Source: Lachnospiraceae bacterium (GTDB lineage Bacteria; Bacillota; Clostridia; Lachnospirales; Lachnospiraceae). Taken from it: 38,257 nt of DNA. A model generated the notes under the pieces. That model saw only the letters and a program-made list of their open reading frames with translations. It was not told the origin of the DNA and searched no databases. A program made the position numbers and the translations under genes. The DNA lies in assembly GCA_016280395.1 (NCBI GenBank), contig JAEEGQ010000052.1:1-38257 (forward strand), read 5' to 3'. The stretch's first letter is position 1. Every line of letters starts with the position of its first letter. Shown here piece by piece: positions 24,985 through 32,901 of the stretch.

Positions 24985-25116
24985 TTGTTTCACGAACGAA
25001 CGTCTGTTGCAGTGTTTATTCTGCTTTTTAATCCGTCCTTACGACATTCCAGCCGTGGCAGCATCCGCCGAATCTTTCGATAGCTGCCATCCTCGTCACC
25101 CATAGGGCCCGGCGCT
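24985..25116 (-). ncRNA. glmS ribozyme-like leader RNA
   Basis: Read on the minus strand from 25116, the leader begins A|GCGCC, the glmS cleavage-site context, then GGGCCC-TAT-GGG (short P1), TGACGAGG, a stem GGCAGC...GCTGCC (P2), and between its arms TATCGAAAGA followed by TTCGGCGGATG. These blocks match the conserved core of the glmS ribozyme (TTGACGAGG..., TATCGA...TCGGCGGATG). A further hairpin GCAG...CTGC and GTC...GAC pairing downstream could be P3/P4, but I cannot fit them with certainty, so the 3' boundary is approximate. Predicted self-cleavage is between 25116 and 25115. The RNA follows a near-consensus promoter and precedes a GlmU-like acetyltransferase and nagB; no glmS is present. 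The core match is strong; regulation of these genes is inferred from position. Confidence 0.87.
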
Positions 25117-25164
25117 AACAGAACGCGCTTCCTCCAATAGCGTTCTGTTTTAATCCGTTATTAA

Positions 25165-25193
25165 ATTTTAGTTATTTGTAAACTGAATGTCAA
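25165..25193 (-). promoter_or_regulatory. Promoter of the glmS-ribozyme/acetyltransferase/nagB unit
   Basis: On the minus strand TTGACA (25188-25193) and TAAAAT (25165-25170) with a 17-base spacer. Predicted start near 25158, about 40 bases before the ribozyme cleavage site. The intervening leader can form CAGAACGC...GCGTTCTG. The 315-base gap 24947-25261 thus holds a terminator, this promoter and the ribozyme. Confidence 0.8.
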
Positions 25194-25225
25194 GATAAAA
25201 AAGGAAACACCGAAGAAGTGTTTCC
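25194..25225 (-). terminator. Rho-independent terminator of the three-helix membrane protein gene
   Basis: On the minus strand GGAAACAC and GTGTTTCC (25203-25225) form a perfect 8-bp stem followed by TTTTTTATC. It is placed between the stop at 25262 and the downstream promoter. Confidence 0.88.
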
Positions 25226-25261
25226 GGCGAAAGGCACTCCCTTTCGAAACTATTTGTTCAT

Positions 25262-26026
25262 TTATCTGAAAAACCTAAAGATCAGTATTGCCATAGTAAG
25301 TACAGCAAGAATGAAGCTTACTAAACCGATTCTAAACACTGCAGATGTTTTTTTGCTGTCCTTTGATGCCCCCGAATACTTGCCTGACAAGACATCCGAT
25401 AAGAAATCTGATGAGTTACCCGAGCGGGTATTTCCATCAGCATTTTTTACTGTGTTTTCATCTGATACTTCAACAGATTCAGACCGAGGTGTTGCATGAG
25501 GTATCTTTTTCCCTTTAAGCCCGATAGCAATACAGATAACACATATTACAGTAAATGCAATAAATGCGAATCTGATAACATCTTCAACCAGAAAGCCCAC
25601 GTAGATATACGTATAATACCCATCCGGAAATGCACTCTTCATCTCGGCAAAAAGCTTGTCGATGTCCCGGTGATACTTTGTATTCAGACTGCGCACCGGT
25701 GCAGAAACATGTAAAGAACCGTCTTTTGCTTTATTGTCTGCGTTGAAATTCTTTTTAAACCAGCTTTCTCCGGCACGGATCAGGTAACCTTGTCCATCCG
25801 CACTGACGCCGACATAGTAGTGATCCTTCCCTGTCGGAATAAGATTTAACGTATGCTTTACTGCCAGCACTTCCTTTGCCATGACTATATCTGCCTGTCG
25901 TTGTCTGCCTGTCTGCAGGTCTCCAATGGCGATAACTGCATTATAAACCAGAAAACCTGTAAGCAGGATACCCATGATGATCCAGGCAGCCGTTGTGTTT
26001 CCGTCTTTCTTTTGTTTCATGTTCAT
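25262..26026 (-). CDS. Membrane protein of unknown function with three predicted helices
   Basis: I do not recognise the family. The 254 residues show a membrane helix at about 13-32, a soluble loop of some 115 residues (contains KDHYYVGVSADGQGYLIRAG), a second helix about 150-170, a charged and Ser-rich cytoplasmic stretch, and a third helix at the extreme C-terminus (about 228-252). Its ATG overlaps the TGA of the rmlB remnant (ATGA), which suggests it once was translationally coupled to a full rmlB copy. An alternative start at the third codon exists. It ends at a clear terminator. No conserved catalytic motif is visible; a structural or envelope role is only a guess. Confidence 0.75.
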   Translation of the reverse strand: MNMKQKKDGNTTAAWIIMGILLTGFLVYNAVIAIGDLQTGRQRQADIVMAKEVLAVKHTLNLIPTGKDHYYVGVSADGQGYLIRAGESWFKKNFNADNKAKDGSLHVSAPVRSLNTKYHRDIDKLFAEMKSAFPDGYYTYIYVGFLVEDVIRFAFIAFTVICVICIAIGLKGKKIPHATPRSESVEVSDENTVKNADGNTRSGNSSDFLSDVLSGKYSGASKDSKKTSAVFRIGLVSFILAVLTMAILIFRFFR

Positions 26027-26090
26027 CTTTTCCCGTACATTTCTTCGTAGTATCTCACATAATCACCGGATGTGCACTCCTTCATCCAGT
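26023..26090 (-). pseudogene. rmlB: Remnant of the 3' end of a second rmlB copy
   Basis: The 65 bases 26026-26090 match the 3' end of intact rmlB (35991-36055) at 60 positions without gaps. Translated, they give WMKECTSGDYVRYYEEMYGKR up to a TGA, against a Lys at the Arg position in the intact protein; most changes are synonymous. Similarity stops abruptly at 26090, where a plus-strand vapC fragment begins. It marks a deletion or recombination junction. Confidence 0.88.
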
Positions 26091-26207
26091 ATAAATGATA
26101 TGCTGATAGCTTCACACGCAAGGGCGCTCGGGCTTACACTTGTAACACATAACACAGATGAATTCTCACGTGTTGAGGGCCTGAAGCTTGAAGACTGGGC
26201 GGTGTGA
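26091..26207 (+). pseudogene. vapC: C-terminal fragment of a VapC-type PIN-domain toxin
   Basis: The plus strand reads INDMLIASHARALGLTLVTH, continuing NTDEFSRVEGLKLEDWAV, then TGA. This is the characteristic end of VapC ribonuclease toxins, with the NDMLIAxHA helix and the LVTxNTxEFSRVxGLxxEDW tail that carries a metal-binding Asp/Asn region. The N-terminal two thirds, including the first PIN Asp, are missing and no vapB is beside it. It is the only coding trace on the plus strand and borders the rmlB remnant, so it looks like the residue of a lost mobile segment. Confidence 0.85.
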
Positions 26208-26266
26208 AAGCACCGCTCTTTCCTTACCCGATCGATCCTTTCCTCTCCTCATCTTTCAGTTATTCA

Positions 26267-27352
26267 TCATCTTCCGTATTCCGCATACCACTCGGCAAAC
26301 TTCCGTAACCCTTCACGTATCCCGATCTTCGGAGTAAAGCCGTAATCGCGCTCAAGAGCAGCAGAATCCGCATAGGTCACGGGTACATCGCCCGGCTGCA
26401 TGCCAACAAGCTCGCGGTGGCCTTCAAAATCATAGTCTTTAGGCAGAACTCCCGCATTTACCAGCTCTTCCTGCAGTGTTGAGATATAATCAAGCAGGTT
26501 TTCGGGCTGGCCGCCGCCAATGTTGTAAACGGCATAAGGCTGGATAGGAAGCCCGTCATCGCCCTTCAGTTTTTCAGGCGCGCCCTGCATCACCCTGTAA
26601 ACGCCTTCAACGATATCGTCTATGAACGTGAAATCGCGCTTCATATCGCCGTAGTTGAATATCTGTATAGTCTTTCCCGCAACAAGCTTCTTAGTGGCGC
26701 TGTAATAGAACATGTCCGGGCGCCCCGCAGGTCCGTATACGGTAAAGAAACGCAGGCCCGTTGACGGAATGTTGTAAAGCTTGCTGTAAGCATGCGCGAG
26801 CAGCTCGTTGCTCTTCTTTGTTGCCGCGTAAAGGCTTACGGGGTTATCTACCTTGTCGTCTGTACTGAAGGGCACCTTCTTGTTGCCGCCGTAAACAGAC
26901 GAGGAAGAAGCATACACAAGATGCTCCACTCCCTTCTTCCCGTTGTCGTAAGAATGCCTGCAGGCCTCAAGGATATTATAAAACCCAATGATATTGCTCT
27001 CGATGTAAACATCAGGATGGTCTATGGAATAACGCACTCCGGCCTGAGCTGCAAGATTTACAACAACATCAAACGCATACTCTTCAAAAAGCCTGTCAAC
27101 AAGCGCTTTGTCGCCTATCGAACCCTTTACGAAGGCATGCTTTACAGGGCTCTTTTTTGCCTCCTGTTCAACAATCGAAAGGCGGTAGTCCTTTAAGGCG
27201 GGGTCGTAATAATCGTTCATGTTGTCAAGGGAAACTATCGTTCCCGCTGACATCTCGCGAAGGAGCCTTATCACAAGGTTTGCGCCGATAAACCCGGGGC
27301 AGCCTGTAACAAGGATGGTTTTTCCGTTCAGATCTATGTGTTGTTTATTCAT
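26267..27352 (-). CDS. NAD-dependent epimerase, UDP-glucuronate 4-epimerase-like
   Basis: A 361-residue short-chain dehydrogenase/reductase of the extended type. NAD site TGCPGFIGANL at 16-26 (Cys in place of the usual Ala/Gly), catalytic Ser150-152 and Y175-x3-K179 in YAATKKSN. The N-terminal pattern LDNMNDYYDPALKDYRL and the FFTVYGPAGRPDMFYY segment are typical of UDP-glucuronate 4-epimerases (CapI/GAE group), which interconvert UDP-glucuronate and UDP-galacturonate. It starts three bases after the nucleotidyltransferase stop and is the last gene of a four-gene operon with the kinase. Substrate rests on subfamily resemblance and context. Confidence 0.88.
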   Translation of the reverse strand: MNKQHIDLNGKTILVTGCPGFIGANLVIRLLREMSAGTIVSLDNMNDYYDPALKDYRLSIVEQEAKKSPVKHAFVKGSIGDKALVDRLFEEYAFDVVVNLAAQAGVRYSIDHPDVYIESNIIGFYNILEACRHSYDNGKKGVEHLVYASSSSVYGGNKKVPFSTDDKVDNPVSLYAATKKSNELLAHAYSKLYNIPSTGLRFFTVYGPAGRPDMFYYSATKKLVAGKTIQIFNYGDMKRDFTFIDDIVEGVYRVMQGAPEKLKGDDGLPIQPYAVYNIGGGQPENLLDYISTLQEELVNAGVLPKDYDFEGHRELVGMQPGDVPVTYADSAALERDYGFTPKIGIREGLRKFAEWYAEYGR

Positions 27353-27355
27353 CTC

Positions 27356-28093
27356 TTACTTTACTATCCCCTTATAAGTTTTCTTGACATTTTCATAGCT
27401 TTCGAGGTTGCCGATGTCATACCGGCTGCCGGGCATTTTATAGCTGTGGAGCACAGAATGCGCGCACATCCAGGAAGCAAGGCTTCCCGGCGCATCCGTT
27501 CCGCAGCCGTCCGCTATCGCATCCTTTATCTTTGCCGCATCCGCTGCCGTATAGAAGTAAAACGGCGGCGTGCACCAGTTTGAGCGCGGTTCTTCGGGCT
27601 TCTCATCAAGCGAGAGCAGCACCTCCTTGTCATCAATAACCGAAACGCCGCTCCGGCTGAGCTTTTTTGCCTCCGGTTCATAATACCGCATTGTGCAGGA
27701 AGTCTGCTTTTCAAGAGCGTACTTCATGAACCCTGTAAGACTGAAATCAAGGACATTATCGCCTGCGATAATAAGCAGGTCATCGTTAAGCTGCAGTTTA
27801 TCTATGGCATATTGTATATCGCATACAGCGCCGAGCCTTGTCTCGTTGGTGCTCGTGCCGTCATCGACAACGGTGATCTTAAGTTTGTGCCCACGGGCCC
27901 ACTCCTCAAACTGCGGTGCGAATTTATGGTTCGAGATAACTATATATCCGTCCACAAGACCTGCGGAATCGATATCGTCCAAAAGCCAGTCAAGAATAGT
28001 CTTTTCGCCAACCTTCAGAAGGGGCTTAGGGAAGTTTTCGGTTAAAGGGTAAAGCCGCGTTGCGTAGCCTGCGGCAAGTATCATGCATTTCAT
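27356..28093 (-). CDS. Sugar-1-phosphate nucleotidyltransferase
   Basis: The 245 residues have the nucleotidyltransferase signature ILAAGYATRLYPLTENFPKP at 5-24 with the catalytic Arg and Lys, the metal-binding Asp in LLIIAGDNVLDF, and a later LSLDEKPEEP block. It transfers a nucleotide from NTP to a sugar-1-phosphate. By its place between a galacturonokinase-like enzyme (16 bases upstream) and a UDP-uronate epimerase (three bases downstream) it could make UDP-galacturonate; dTDP- or other nucleotide preference cannot be excluded. AGGAG stands five bases before ATG 28093. It lacks any C-terminal beta-helix domain. Confidence 0.9.
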   Translation of the reverse strand: MKCMILAAGYATRLYPLTENFPKPLLKVGEKTILDWLLDDIDSAGLVDGYIVISNHKFAPQFEEWARGHKLKITVVDDGTSTNETRLGAVCDIQYAIDKLQLNDDLLIIAGDNVLDFSLTGFMKYALEKQTSCTMRYYEPEAKKLSRSGVSVIDDKEVLLSLDEKPEEPRSNWCTPPFYFYTAADAAKIKDAIADGCGTDAPGSLASWMCAHSVLHSYKMPGSRYDIGNLESYENVKKTYKGIVK

Positions 28094-28109
28094 GGGGGCT
28101 CCTGTATTA

Positions 28110-29300
28110 TCACTCGTTTGTTTTCGGGCTTCTCCTTAGGTTTACGCCATTAGCGCTCCTGCAGATGGCGGCTTTATAACTACTTTGAAGGTGCGGGAAA
28201 GCCGCAAGATACCTTTCTGTGATGTGCGCCACCGCATCCTCCGCCATTTCAGGGTCCGCAAGTGCCATACAGCACCCTTTGAAGCCTGCTCCGCTGAAAC
28301 GGCCTCCGTATATTCCCGGAGTTTTTGTCATTTCATCATAAAGCTTTATCAGTTCGGGACAGCCGCATTCATAATTCTTTATGCTGCTTTCACCGGATTC
28401 GAACACAAGCCTGCCGTAATTTTCAATATCTCCTGCATTCCAGTATTCGACACCCTTCACAGCCCGTCCGTATTCGGAAAAGAAATGCTCGGCACGTTTC
28501 CTGAAGGGTGCGGGAAGCCTGTCCTTGTATTCATCAAAGACATTTTCAGGTACGCTTCTTAAAACAGTATCCGAGAACTTGCCGTATTCAAGGCCTGCGC
28601 TTGCAAGCAGGCTGTATGCGGCAGCCTTGCATTCATCCTGGCGCAGGTTGTATGCCGAATTGACAAGGGATCTCTCGAGTCCCGAGAAAAACACGATAAA
28701 AACAAAATCTTTACCTGTCCATGGTATAAGGCTGTAGCTGTCGTCCTTACAATCAAGGAACAGAAGCCTGTCCTTCTCGCAGAGTACCTCACAGGACTGG
28801 TCAAGTTTTCCGCAATTTACACCAATATACCTGTTCTCTGCGGCTTTTGCCATGGAGATCGTCTCCCATGCTTCGAGCGTAATCCCGTTTACTGCCGCAA
28901 GAGTGGAAAGGAAGGATATTATCACGGCAGCGCTCGAGCTGAGGCCGCCTATCGGCAGCGAACCTTCTATCACGCCGCTTATACCGTACCTCAGTGTGTA
29001 CTTCTCGCCAAGCATCTTGGCTGCAGCCCTGCAGTGATCTGCCCAGTCACCAACCTTTTCTTCAGGAATGTCGCGTACATGGAACTGCGCACGCTTCGGG
29101 AAATTGACAGATCTCAGTTCACATATGCCGGACTCCTTAAAGCCGTAAGCAATATGTATGCCCTTGTCTATCGCAAAGCCGTTTATTGCGCCAAGCTGGT
29201 GGTCTATATGCGCCCCGAGCGGTGCGAGGCGATACGGGCAGAATGCGACCGCATCGGGATCCTTGCCATATATTTCTTTATATTGAGTTTCACAGATCAT
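28110..29300 (-). CDS. GHMP-family sugar kinase, galacturonokinase-like
   Basis: Phosphorylates the anomeric hydroxyl of a sugar. The 396-residue protein has CPYRLAPLGAHIDHQLG at 21-37, where galactokinases have GRVNLIGEHTDY; the PLGAHIDHQ form is what I recall from plant galacturonokinase. The ATP loop is LPIGGLSSSAA (115-125). Further shared features are KRAEHFFSEYGRAVKG, SSIKNYECG and GIYGGRFSGAGFKGCC (about 331-344), again close to the plant enzyme as I remember it. Product would be galacturonate-1-phosphate. The start overlaps the end of the ATPase gene by 11 bases, with GGAG six bases upstream, so translation is coupled. Galactokinase is the alternative; the substrate loop argues against it. 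Confidence 0.82.
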   Translation of the reverse strand: MICETQYKEIYGKDPDAVAFCPYRLAPLGAHIDHQLGAINGFAIDKGIHIAYGFKESGICELRSVNFPKRAQFHVRDIPEEKVGDWADHCRAAAKMLGEKYTLRYGISGVIEGSLPIGGLSSSAAVIISFLSTLAAVNGITLEAWETISMAKAAENRYIGVNCGKLDQSCEVLCEKDRLLFLDCKDDSYSLIPWTGKDFVFIVFFSGLERSLVNSAYNLRQDECKAAAYSLLASAGLEYGKFSDTVLRSVPENVFDEYKDRLPAPFRKRAEHFFSEYGRAVKGVEYWNAGDIENYGRLVFESGESSIKNYECGCPELIKLYDEMTKTPGIYGGRFSGAGFKGCCMALADPEMAEDAVAHITERYLAAFPHLQSSYKAAICRSANGVNLRRSPKTNE

Positions 29301-31125
29301 GCCGCTCTCCTAACTTTTTAAGATAATTTTCAACATTGATGTATTCGATGCCGTTTTCGGTTTTATCGATACCACGGTAAATAACGGCTTTACGCGCGAT
29401 CCTGCCGTACCTGAATTCCGCCTCCGCGCATTTTTTGTCATCGAGGAGGTTCCTGCATTGCCCGGGAACAGCAGTATCGCTGTGTTTAATCTCGTAAAGC
29501 TCGCAGCAGACATTAGCGGGATCCTCGACAACCATATCAAACTCTCCCACTGCAAAGCACAGCCTGAAAACATTCTTCCCCGGAGATGTTTTCATGGTCT
29601 CAAGCAGGATGATATCCTCCATCATCCTTCCCCTTATCTCGTTCATTATCCTCTGAAGGATACGGTTCCTGTCTTCCGCCGAGATGTTCCGGAACTCCCT
29701 GTCGAGCAGGAGCCTGCTCACAAGAGCCTGTGCCTGGGCATACCTTAAGCCCGGCTGCGCAACTATGGTCCTATACAGCCTATCGCCGCTCACCGGAAGA
29801 AATTCCGTCGGGATATCGACAGTAAGGTCAAGAAGATCAAGATATTCCTTTATTTCCGCTCTGTGTACCTCTTCTATCCTTATGCTCTGTTCATCTTTAT
29901 TCAGTATTTCGAGCGCATTCTTTAAGCCCTCTGTAAAAGCCTTAATGTCTATACGGTCAAGGATATCCGTAGGTTCATTCCGGTCTTTGCGCAGGTTTTT
30001 CCGTGAAATACCAAGATCGTTTGAAATAAAGTCTTTAGTGAGCACCTCTATCGTAAACCTGTGGTTGATATCCTCCACGACACGGTTTATGACACTTGTG
30101 AGCTCGTTTTTTTCGTACAGATCCGCAAGATGCCGGAAATGGCCGCCGTTCCTGTAAAAACGCAGAGAATGCTGAATGTTTTTCGCTATTGCGCTGTCAA
30201 CGTATTCATCGGCATCGGATTTGGTCTTAAAGGTGACTGCTTCGTTGTAATGCTTTCCGCCAAGGCTCATTGTCCCGCCGTAACGGATGTACTCATCTAT
30301 TCCGACGATATCGAGCACTCTTTCAAATTCCCTGTACGGGATAAAAGTGGTATGAAGCATGATGCAGCGGTCATAAAGCTCTTCACTGCCGGAAAAAACA
30401 AACCCAAGGGAATCCGTTCCGGAAAGAACTATCTTCATCCCCAAAGCCGCATAAATGTCCGAGAGCAGCGCAGCTCCCTGGATAAAGTCTTCCGCAAGAG
30501 TGACTTCATCGATAAAAACATTCTTAAAACCGTTTTCGGAGAGCAGTCTCAGGTCTGAATTCAGTTCACCCAGCGAATCGCCGATGTTTACCTGAATAAA
30601 AGCGGTTTCCGAAAGGATCTCTTCAGACATCGAAAGAATCGCCTGCCTGATAAGTGTTGTTTTTCCGGTCCTTCGTAAACCGTACAGGATAAACACCTTT
30701 TCCGAGCGGTCATTTTTCAGATAATCCTCTAAAAGTGCATAACTCTCTCTTCGTTTTAAGCCCTTAACCGTTTCCGCAAACCTCTTGAGCGCCATGCCGT
30801 ATAAAACCGTTGTTTTATAGCGGTTGCCTTCAGATGCCCGGGCATTGCCATACATCTGCATTTCGGCCACGCGGTCCCCTTTGGCCCCCGGCAGGCTGCT
30901 AAGCAATTCCTTCAGTTCTTGTTGATACTTACGGCGCTCGTTTATCAGGGCTTCTGTCTTTATGGCAGATGCATCATCGAGATATTTGCTCTTCTTTTTT
31001 CCGTTTTCGGTCCATTGAAGGTACTTTCTGACCTTCCCATTGATCGTTTTGTTAGAGATATAACCCCCGGGAAGTTCCTCGATGGCCTTTGTGAGAAAAC
31101 GGATCCTGTCCTCAGAATACAGCAT
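29290..31125 (-). CDS. AAA ATPase of the DUF4143/archaeal-type group
   Basis: A 611-residue ATP-binding protein of unknown biological role. An N-terminal part (1-60, GGYISNKTINGKVRKYLQW) resembles small REIKGK-YYYLVWREGGKVKSKY-type domains. The ATPase has Walker A GLRRTGKTT (149-157), Walker B NVFIDEVTL (near 217) and a sensor region SGTDSLGF. The C-terminus holds a PD-(D/E)xK-like core, FDMVV then CELYEIKHS, and ends VIYRGIDKTENGIEYINVEN. Such ATPases are widespread in gut Firmicutes. Here it is the first gene of an operon with uronate-activation genes and overlaps the kinase start by 11 bases. A consensus promoter wrapped by inverted repeats lies upstream, and AGGAGG is seven bases before ATG. 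A regulatory role is possible but unproven. Confidence 0.87.
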   Translation of the reverse strand: MLYSEDRIRFLTKAIEELPGGYISNKTINGKVRKYLQWTENGKKKSKYLDDASAIKTEALINERRKYQQELKELLSSLPGAKGDRVAEMQMYGNARASEGNRYKTTVLYGMALKRFAETVKGLKRRESYALLEDYLKNDRSEKVFILYGLRRTGKTTLIRQAILSMSEEILSETAFIQVNIGDSLGELNSDLRLLSENGFKNVFIDEVTLAEDFIQGAALLSDIYAALGMKIVLSGTDSLGFVFSGSEELYDRCIMLHTTFIPYREFERVLDIVGIDEYIRYGGTMSLGGKHYNEAVTFKTKSDADEYVDSAIAKNIQHSLRFYRNGGHFRHLADLYEKNELTSVINRVVEDINHRFTIEVLTKDFISNDLGISRKNLRKDRNEPTDILDRIDIKAFTEGLKNALEILNKDEQSIRIEEVHRAEIKEYLDLLDLTVDIPTEFLPVSGDRLYRTIVAQPGLRYAQAQALVSRLLLDREFRNISAEDRNRILQRIMNEIRGRMMEDIILLETMKTSPGKNVFRLCFAVGEFDMVVEDPANVCCELYEIKHSDTAVPGQCRNLLDDKKCAEAEFRYGRIARKAVIYRGIDKTENGIEYINVENYLKKLGERHDL

Positions 31126-31146
31126 GTTCCAGCCTCCTTCGAGGAC

Positions 31147-31194
31147 ATTATAACCCCTTTGTGAGATAATGTCAAGGGGTTATAAGGGGTTATA
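31147..31194 (-). promoter_or_regulatory. Consensus promoter flanked by GGGGTTATA repeats (operator)
   Basis: On the minus strand TTGACA (31170-31175) and TATAAT (31147-31152) are 17 bases apart. A perfect 10-bp inverted repeat, TTATAACCCC at 31176-31185 and GGGGTTATAA at 31148-31157, encloses the -35 box and overlaps the -10 box. A third AAGGGGTTATA copy lies further upstream (plus-strand 31184-31194). This is the layout of a repressor-controlled promoter. The regulator is unknown. Confidence 0.85.
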
Positions 31195-31250
31195 CATTAA
31201 TAGTTTCTTTTGAAGTTTTCTTCTTAATACCTGCTTACGGGAAGTCCGGC

Positions 31251-32864
31251 TTAGTCTCTCCTGAACAGGTCTCTTGTGTAAACCTTCTCCTGCACGTCGT
31301 CAAGTACCGTATCGTAGCGGTTTGCGATAATGCAGCCGCACATCTTCTTGAATTTCTTAAGATTGTTCACTACGAGCGACCCAAAGAACGTTGAACCGTC
31401 TTCAAGCGTGGGTTCGTAGATAACAACCGTTGCGCCTTTCGCCTTAACGCGCTTCATAACGCCCTGTATCGAAGACTGGCGGAAGTTGTCGCTGTTGCTC
31501 TTCATCGTGAGGCGGTACACGCCAACCACAGTCTCCTTCTGCTTCTTCTCCTGTGAAGAATCGTAGGCCGCAGATGCAGTGTAGGTTCCGGCTATCTCCA
31601 TAACACGGTCCGCAATGAAATCCTTGCGTGTACGGTTACTCTCAACAATGGCCTGGATCAGGTTTTCCGGAACATCCCGGTAATTCGCGAGCAGCTGCTT
31701 TGTGTCTTTTGGCAGACAGTATCCGCCGTATCCGAAGGATGGGTTGTTGTAATAATCGCCAACTCTCGGGTCAAGACAGACGCCCTTGATAATAGGCGCG
31801 GTGTTAAGGCCTTTGACCTCGGCGTAAGTGTCAAGCTCGTTGAAATAGCTTACGCGCAGGGCAAGGTATGTGTTAACGAACAGCTTTGTGGCTTCGGCTT
31901 CGGTCGTATTCATGAACAGGACCGGGATGTCCGTCTTCAACGCCCCCTGCTTTAAGAGGGCTGCAAAGGTTTCTGCAGCCTTTCTGTTCTTCCCGTCCGT
32001 GCCGACGATTATGCGGCTTGGGAACAGGTTATCGTACAAAGCTTTTGACTCACGAAGGAATTCCGGGCTGAAGATTATATTGTCCATGGCGAGTTTCTCG
32101 CGAACATGCACAGTGTAACCGACAGGAATTGTGGACTTGATGACTATGGCAGGCTTGTTTTTGCTCTTTGCGGTCGCCTTCTTTACAAGCTCAAGGACCG
32201 CTTCGACAGCACTGCAGTCAAAAAAATTGGTCTTCGGGTCGTAATTTGTGGGAGCGGCGATTATAATGAAATCCGCGTTTTTGTAGGCCTCTTCGGCATT
32301 TATTGTGGCTGTGAGACGAAGGCCGCGCTCTTCGTGCTCGGACATGTATTTTTCTATGTATTCATCCTGTATCGGAGACTGCCAGCTGTTGATCTTTTCA
32401 ACCTTTTCGGGGATTATATCGACTGCTGTAACAGTGTTATGCTGGGAAAGAAGGACCGCAAGGGACAGACCCACGTAACCCGTGCCGGCAACGGCGATGT
32501 TGCAGGCGGAGGGGATGTGGGCGGAACCTGTGGGTTCGGAACCTGTGATTTCAGAACCCATAGTTTCGGAATTCAGGGTTTCGACGCCGGGGCAGGAAAC
32601 AGCGTTGGGGTAAGAACCGGCGTTGGCGCAGGAACCGGTATTGGTTCCGGTACCTCTTGCAAACACCTCCTGCAGCTCAAACCCAAGAACATCGGAAAGA
32701 GCAAGGAGCTGGTCCACAGAAGGACTGTAGTTTTTGGATTCTATGCGTGAAATAAGTGAACGGTTGATACCGGTCTTTTGTGATAAAACAGTCTGGGAAA
32801 GTTTAAGCTTCTTGCGCTTTGCCGTAACCGTTTTTGCAAGCAGGGAAAGGGATAAAGTCGTCAT
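31251..32864 (-). CDS. ugd: XRE helix-turn-helix domain fused to UDP-glucose 6-dehydrogenase
   Basis: Residues 10-68 form a Cro/CI-type HTH ([20 protein letters not shown], then [20 protein letters not shown]). A Gly/Ser/Thr-rich degenerate linker (about 70-118) leads to a complete UDP-glucose dehydrogenase: NAD site [16 protein letters not shown] (GTGYVG 127-132), [23 protein letters not shown], and the catalytic Cys383 in [10 protein letters not shown]. It oxidises UDP-glucose to UDP-glucuronate, the substrate of the neighbouring epimerase. The length (537) exceeds the usual ~390 by the N-terminal extension. GGAGG is directly upstream of ATG 32864. The promoter has a perfect inverted repeat at its start site, so autoregulation by the HTH is plausible. 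Confidence 0.93.
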   Translation of the reverse strand: MTTLSLSLLAKTVTAKRKKLKLSQTVLSQKTGINRSLISRIESKNYSPSVDQLLALSDVLGFELQEVFARGTGTNTGSCANAGSYPNAVSCPGVETLNSETMGSEITGSEPTGSAHIPSACNIAVAGTGYVGLSLAVLLSQHNTVTAVDIIPEKVEKINSWQSPIQDEYIEKYMSEHEERGLRLTATINAEEAYKNADFIIIAAPTNYDPKTNFFDCSAVEAVLELVKKATAKSKNKPAIVIKSTIPVGYTVHVREKLAMDNIIFSPEFLRESKALYDNLFPSRIIVGTDGKNRKAAETFAALLKQGALKTDIPVLFMNTTEAEATKLFVNTYLALRVSYFNELDTYAEVKGLNTAPIIKGVCLDPRVGDYYNNPSFGYGGYCLPKDTKQLLANYRDVPENLIQAIVESNRTRKDFIADRVMEIAGTYTASAAYDSSQEKKQKETVVGVYRLTMKSNSDNFRQSSIQGVMKRVKAKGATVVIYEPTLEDGSTFFGSLVVNNLKKFKKMCGCIIANRYDTVLDDVQEKVYTRDLFRRD

Positions 32865-32901
32865 AAAACCTCCGGAATATACGAATACAGATAATAAAAC
32901 A

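Noticed and set aside
24554-25105. Plus-strand frame across the ribozyme region
   Set aside because: Antisense to the acetyltransferase and the structured leader; composition is not protein-like.
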